Shown: positions 61,355-64,000 of the stretch, in pieces
Numbering within the stretch: the stretch's first letter is position 1
Layout of the letters: every line of letters starts with the position of its first letter
Source: Nonomuraea guangzhouensis
GTDB lineage: Bacteria > Actinomycetota > Actinomycetes > Streptosporangiales > Streptosporangiaceae
NCBI RefSeq assembly: GCF_019396345.1
Contig: NZ_JAHKRM010000022.1
Coordinates: 1 to 64,000, forward strand
Length of the DNA: 64,000 nucleotides
Direction of reading: 5' to 3'
Program-made: the position numbers and the translations under genes
The notes under the pieces: model-generated
Seen by the model: only the letters and a program-made list of their open reading frames with translations
The model's database searches: none
What the model was told of the DNA's origin: nothing

Positions 61355-62887
61355 TTACTTCACGCTGTCAAGCGTCCGATAGATCGTCTGGTCGAATTCC
61401 GCCCGGCAGCCCTCGCCCGCCAGGTCCTGCACCCACAGGCCGACGAAGGCGCCGGTGAAGCCGAACGCGCGGATCTGGCCGTCCACGAACTCGTCGGCGT
61501 GCTCGTCGGACAGGATCGTGGCGTCCAGCTCCGCCGGGATGACCTGCCAGCCGTGGCCCACGTCGTACGAGAAGCGCAGGACAGGCCCGTCGAACTCGGC
61601 CCGCAGCCCCATGCCGGAGACGGCCTCGGCTGTGCCGCACACGGTCCGCTTGCCCCTGTCGCTGCTGGTGAGCACGAGCCCGTCGGTGGTCAGGGCGAGA
61701 TAGTGCCAGTTGCGGGAGTTGTAGTAGGCGGTGATCCCGGCGGCCTGGTGGACGCTGCCGGGCTCGAAACGCACGACCGTCTCCAGCGTGGACGTCACGC
61801 TGGTGACCCGCCGGGCGACCAGGCTCGGGGTGCGCAGGCCGTACGGTGACTGGCCGCCCTCGATCGTCAGCCGGTCCCCTTCCACGCGCAGCCAGTCGGG
61901 CGAGGCGGGCCGCCGCAGCGTGCTCCAGTCGGCGGCGAACGGCTCGTGCAGGCGGGAGTCCGGGTGCGGGTGCGGCGGCAGGTCGGGGGCGGGCACCTCG
62001 ACGGCGGGCACGCCGCCCGCCACCCTGGGCCAGCCGTCCGTCCACTCCACCCGCTGGATCGCGGTCTCCCTGCCCAGCACGCAGGGCCCGCGCCGGGTGT
62101 AGGGCCGGGCCGCCAGGTGCGCGAGGTACCACTCGCCGCCCTGCGTCTCGACCAGGCACCCGTGCCCGGCCTTCTGCAGCTCAAGCGTGGGGTCGTGGCG
62201 GGCCGTCAGCATCGGGCCGGCCGGATCCTCCTCGTACGGCCCGGCCAGCTCGCGTGACCTGAGGACCGTGACGCCGTGCTCGTAGCCGGTGCCGCCCTCG
62301 GCCACCATCAGGTAGTACCAGCCGTCGATCCGGTACAGGTGCGGCCCCTCGGTCAACTGGCGGTTCGCCAGGATCGTCCGTGGTGCTCCGCCGGCCAGCG
62401 GCTGGAGCTCGATGCCCGCGAAGCCGTGGCCCGGACGGGAGTCGAAGACCATGTTCAGCAGCCAGGAACCGCCGTCGTCGTCGTGGAAGAGCGCGGCGTC
62501 GAACCCGCGCCCCGGCAGCCTGACCGGGTCCGACCACGGGCCGTCGATCGAGGGCGCGGTGACGAGGTAGTTGGCGATGTCCTTGAAGCCGAGGGCGTAG
62601 TTGTCCATCACCCCGTACACCAGGTGGAACAACCCGTCGTGATAGGTCAGGTCGGGCGCCCAGACGCCGCCGGAGTCGGGCACTCCGGACAGGTCGAGCA
62701 GCCGCCGCTCGGTGAGCAGGCCGCCGATGGGCCGCCAGTGGACCAGGTCACGCGAGTGGTGGACGCGCACCCCGGGGTACCACTCGAAGGTCGAGGTGGC
62801 CAGGTAGTAGTCGTCGCCGACGCGCAGGATCGACGGGTCGGGGTGGAAGCCGGGCAGGACGGGATTGCGGATCACGAGGTCTCCCAT
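61355..62887 (-). CDS. GH43 family glycosidase (beta-xylosidase-like)
   Basis: The product is 510 residues from ATG 62887. NPVLPGFHPDPSILRVGDDYYLATSTFEWYPG contains the catalytic base Asp of GH43 beta-xylosidases. VWAPDLTYHDGLFHLVY is the second blade motif and LTEGPHLYRIDGWYYLM holds the acid Glu. The C-terminal DUF1349-like lectin domain (AAGITAYYNSRNWHYLALTTDG) is typical of GH43_11. It has no signal peptide, so it probably acts on imported xylo- or arabino-oligosaccharides. Confidence 0.92.
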   Translation of the reverse strand: MGDLVIRNPVLPGFHPDPSILRVGDDYYLATSTFEWYPGVRVHHSRDLVHWRPIGGLLTERRLLDLSGVPDSGGVWAPDLTYHDGLFHLVYGVMDNYALGFKDIANYLVTAPSIDGPWSDPVRLPGRGFDAALFHDDDGGSWLLNMVFDSRPGHGFAGIELQPLAGGAPRTILANRQLTEGPHLYRIDGWYYLMVAEGGTGYEHGVTVLRSRELAGPYEEDPAGPMLTARHDPTLELQKAGHGCLVETQGGEWYLAHLAARPYTRRGPCVLGRETAIQRVEWTDGWPRVAGGVPAVEVPAPDLPPHPHPDSRLHEPFAADWSTLRRPASPDWLRVEGDRLTIEGGQSPYGLRTPSLVARRVTSVTSTLETVVRFEPGSVHQAAGITAYYNSRNWHYLALTTDGLVLTSSDRGKRTVCGTAEAVSGMGLRAEFDGPVLRFSYDVGHGWQVIPAELDATILSDEHADEFVDGQIRAFGFTGAFVGLWVQDLAGEGCRAEFDQTIYRTLDSVK

Positions 62888-63003
62888 AGAAACCGGTCGC
62901 CGTGAACATACGGCTGCGTGCCGCATACGTTACATAAGACGCATATGACCTGCACTGTTGAACTTAAGAGGAAGTGCTTCTACCGTAGACAACGGTTTCT
63001 ATT
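62887..63003. promoter_or_regulatory. Divergent GH43 / LacI control region
   Basis: ATAGAAACCG (62887-62896) and CGGTTTCTAT (62994-63003) are exact inverted copies about 100 bp apart, bracketing the intergenic DNA. A further near-palindrome GAAGTGCTTC lies at 62972-62981. These are candidate operators for the LacI protein and could support looping, but the first overlaps the GH43 start codon. Confidence 0.5.
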
Positions 63004-63101
63004 CAAGGAGGGCCTGGCGGTGATCGCCGTAGACTGCGAGCGTTCCGCGAGACGCCACGCTCGGCCGCACTGCTCCGCCTGAAGACCATGGAAGGCCAGC
63101 C

Positions 63102-64000
63102 TTGTCGCGAAGAGTGACCCCCGAGGACGGCGAGCGCGCCACCATCCGCGACGTCGCCGCCCGGGCGGGCGTGTCGGCGTCCACGGTCTCCCGGGTGATC
63201 GCCGGCGACTACCCGGTCGCCCAGTCCACCCGTGTGCGGGTGCTGCGCGCGATGCGCGAGCTCGACTACGTGCTCAACGTGCACGCCAGGGCGCTGTCCG
63301 GGGCGAGCACGAAGATGGTGGCGTTCGTGCTCGACGACGTCACCGGGCCCTCCTTCGCCTACGTCGCCAAGGGCGTGGAGCAGCAGGCCACCGCCGAGGG
63401 GCGGCTGTGCATGGTCTGCACCACGCACGGCGATCCCTCGCGCGAGCTGGCCGTCGTGGAGGCCATGCGCGAGCAGCGCGCCGACGCGGTCATCCTGGTC
63501 GGCGGCGGCTCGCTCGACGACACCTACCGCGAGCGCATGACGCACTTCGCGCACGCGCTGGACAAGGCGGGCTCCCGGCTGGTCCTGTGCGGGCGGCCGT
63601 CGCTGGGCGACGACGTGCCCACCACCGTCGTCGAGTACGACAACGAGGGCGGCGCCTACGCCATGACCAGCCACCTGCTGTCGCAGGGCCATCGGCGCAT
63701 CGTCTACCTCGGCGCGGTCAGCTCGGAGGACGCCAGCACCACCAAGGTCGGCAGGGACCGGGGGTTCACCCGCGCGCACGAGGCGTACGGCGTGCCCTAC
63801 GACCCCGATCTGGTCGTCCCCACCAGCTTCGACCGCGCGGCGGGCTACGAGGCGACCAAACGGCTGCTGGCCAGGGGGGCCGACTTCACGGCGGTCTTCG
63901 CGGCGACCGACATGGTGGCCGTGGGCGTGTTCGCCGCGCTGCGCGAGGCGGGGCTGCGCATTCCCGACGACGTGTCGGTGGCGGGCTACGACGACATCCC
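63102..64000 (+). CDS. LacI-family transcription regulator (partial)
   Basis: The frame is open to the window end. The start is TTG 63102 (GGAAGG 6 bp upstream) or GTG 63114. The HTH is TIRDVAARAGVSASTVSRVIAG, followed by the hinge LDYVLNVHARALSG and a periplasmic-binding-protein-like domain (GHRRIVYLGAVSS, FTAVFAATDMVAVGV, VSVAGYDDI). About 300 residues are present and roughly 40 are missing. It probably regulates the divergent GH43 gene in response to a sugar. Confidence 0.93.
   Translation, partial: MSRRVTPEDGERATIRDVAARAGVSASTVSRVIAGDYPVAQSTRVRVLRAMRELDYVLNVHARALSGASTKMVAFVLDDVTGPSFAYVAKGVEQQATAEGRLCMVCTTHGDPSRELAVVEAMREQRADAVILVGGGSLDDTYRERMTHFAHALDKAGSRLVLCGRPSLGDDVPTTVVEYDNEGGAYAMTSHLLSQGHRRIVYLGAVSSEDASTTKVGRDRGFTRAHEAYGVPYDPDLVVPTSFDRAAGYEATKRLLARGADFTAVFAATDMVAVGVFAALREAGLRIPDDVSVAGYDDI

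Overview
The DNA is very GC-rich, has many GTG starts and 4-bp ATGA/GTGA gene overlaps, and carries actinobacterial marker families (a WhiB protein, Crp, a MarP-type protease, a CU044_5270 pair, DUF4244). It comes from a filamentous actinomycete. Gene content best fits Streptosporangiaceae (Nonomuraea-like), which is an inference from gene families, not a database match. From about 1.3 to 37.3 kb the gene order follows the conserved block known in Mycobacterium tuberculosis as Rv3654c-Rv3683 and in Streptomyces around SCO3557-SCO3582. The order is tad/ssd locus, acs, nhaA, holin-like protein, epoxide-hydrolase-like protein, marP, NUDIX, nth, crp, MBL, RidA, two ArsA-like ATPases, wblA (whiB4), class A PBP and metallophosphoesterase.

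Left part (1-17.4 kb): IS relics (an IS1182-like transposase tail and a decayed IS605-type TnpB with its right-end hairpin) abut a methyltransferase. Next, on the minus strand, is a Flp/Tad pilus locus (ssd-tadA-tadB-tadC-DUF4244 pilin-tadE-tadE-like). The main discovery is that the DUF4244 pilin-like gene is split. Its N-terminal half lies at 11359-11536 and its C-terminal half at 2305-2415. The roughly 8.9 kb between them is a Tn554-family element with two tyrosine recombinases and a coiled-coil TnpC-like protein. Its cargo is an overlapping operon of unrecognised, HTH-like genes, a protein with a duplicated IF2_N-like domain, and a small membrane protein. Joining the two pilin halves restores one 94-residue reading frame. 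The gaps between the tad genes are unusually long and filled with unrelated minisatellites.

Middle part (18-37.4 kb): chromosomal core genes for acetate activation, Na+/H+ exchange, acid and oxidative stress, nucleotide clean-up, base excision repair, and cAMP and WhiB regulation. It ends at a tRNA-Pro(CGG).

Right part (37.4-64 kb): a variable region. It holds an XRE-ImmA/IrrE regulator with an unknown partner, two serine hydrolases, a two-component system, relics of a SigE-family sigma factor and of a TetR regulator, a HerA-like ATPase and a GH18 chitinase with a perfect upstream palindrome. It also holds an ECF sigma factor with two CU044_5270-type proteins, a GH95-like glycosidase, an orphan boxC-boxB pair for aerobic benzoyl-CoA degradation, a polysaccharide deacetylase, a DinB protein, a GH43 glycosidase, and a divergent LacI regulator that runs off the window.
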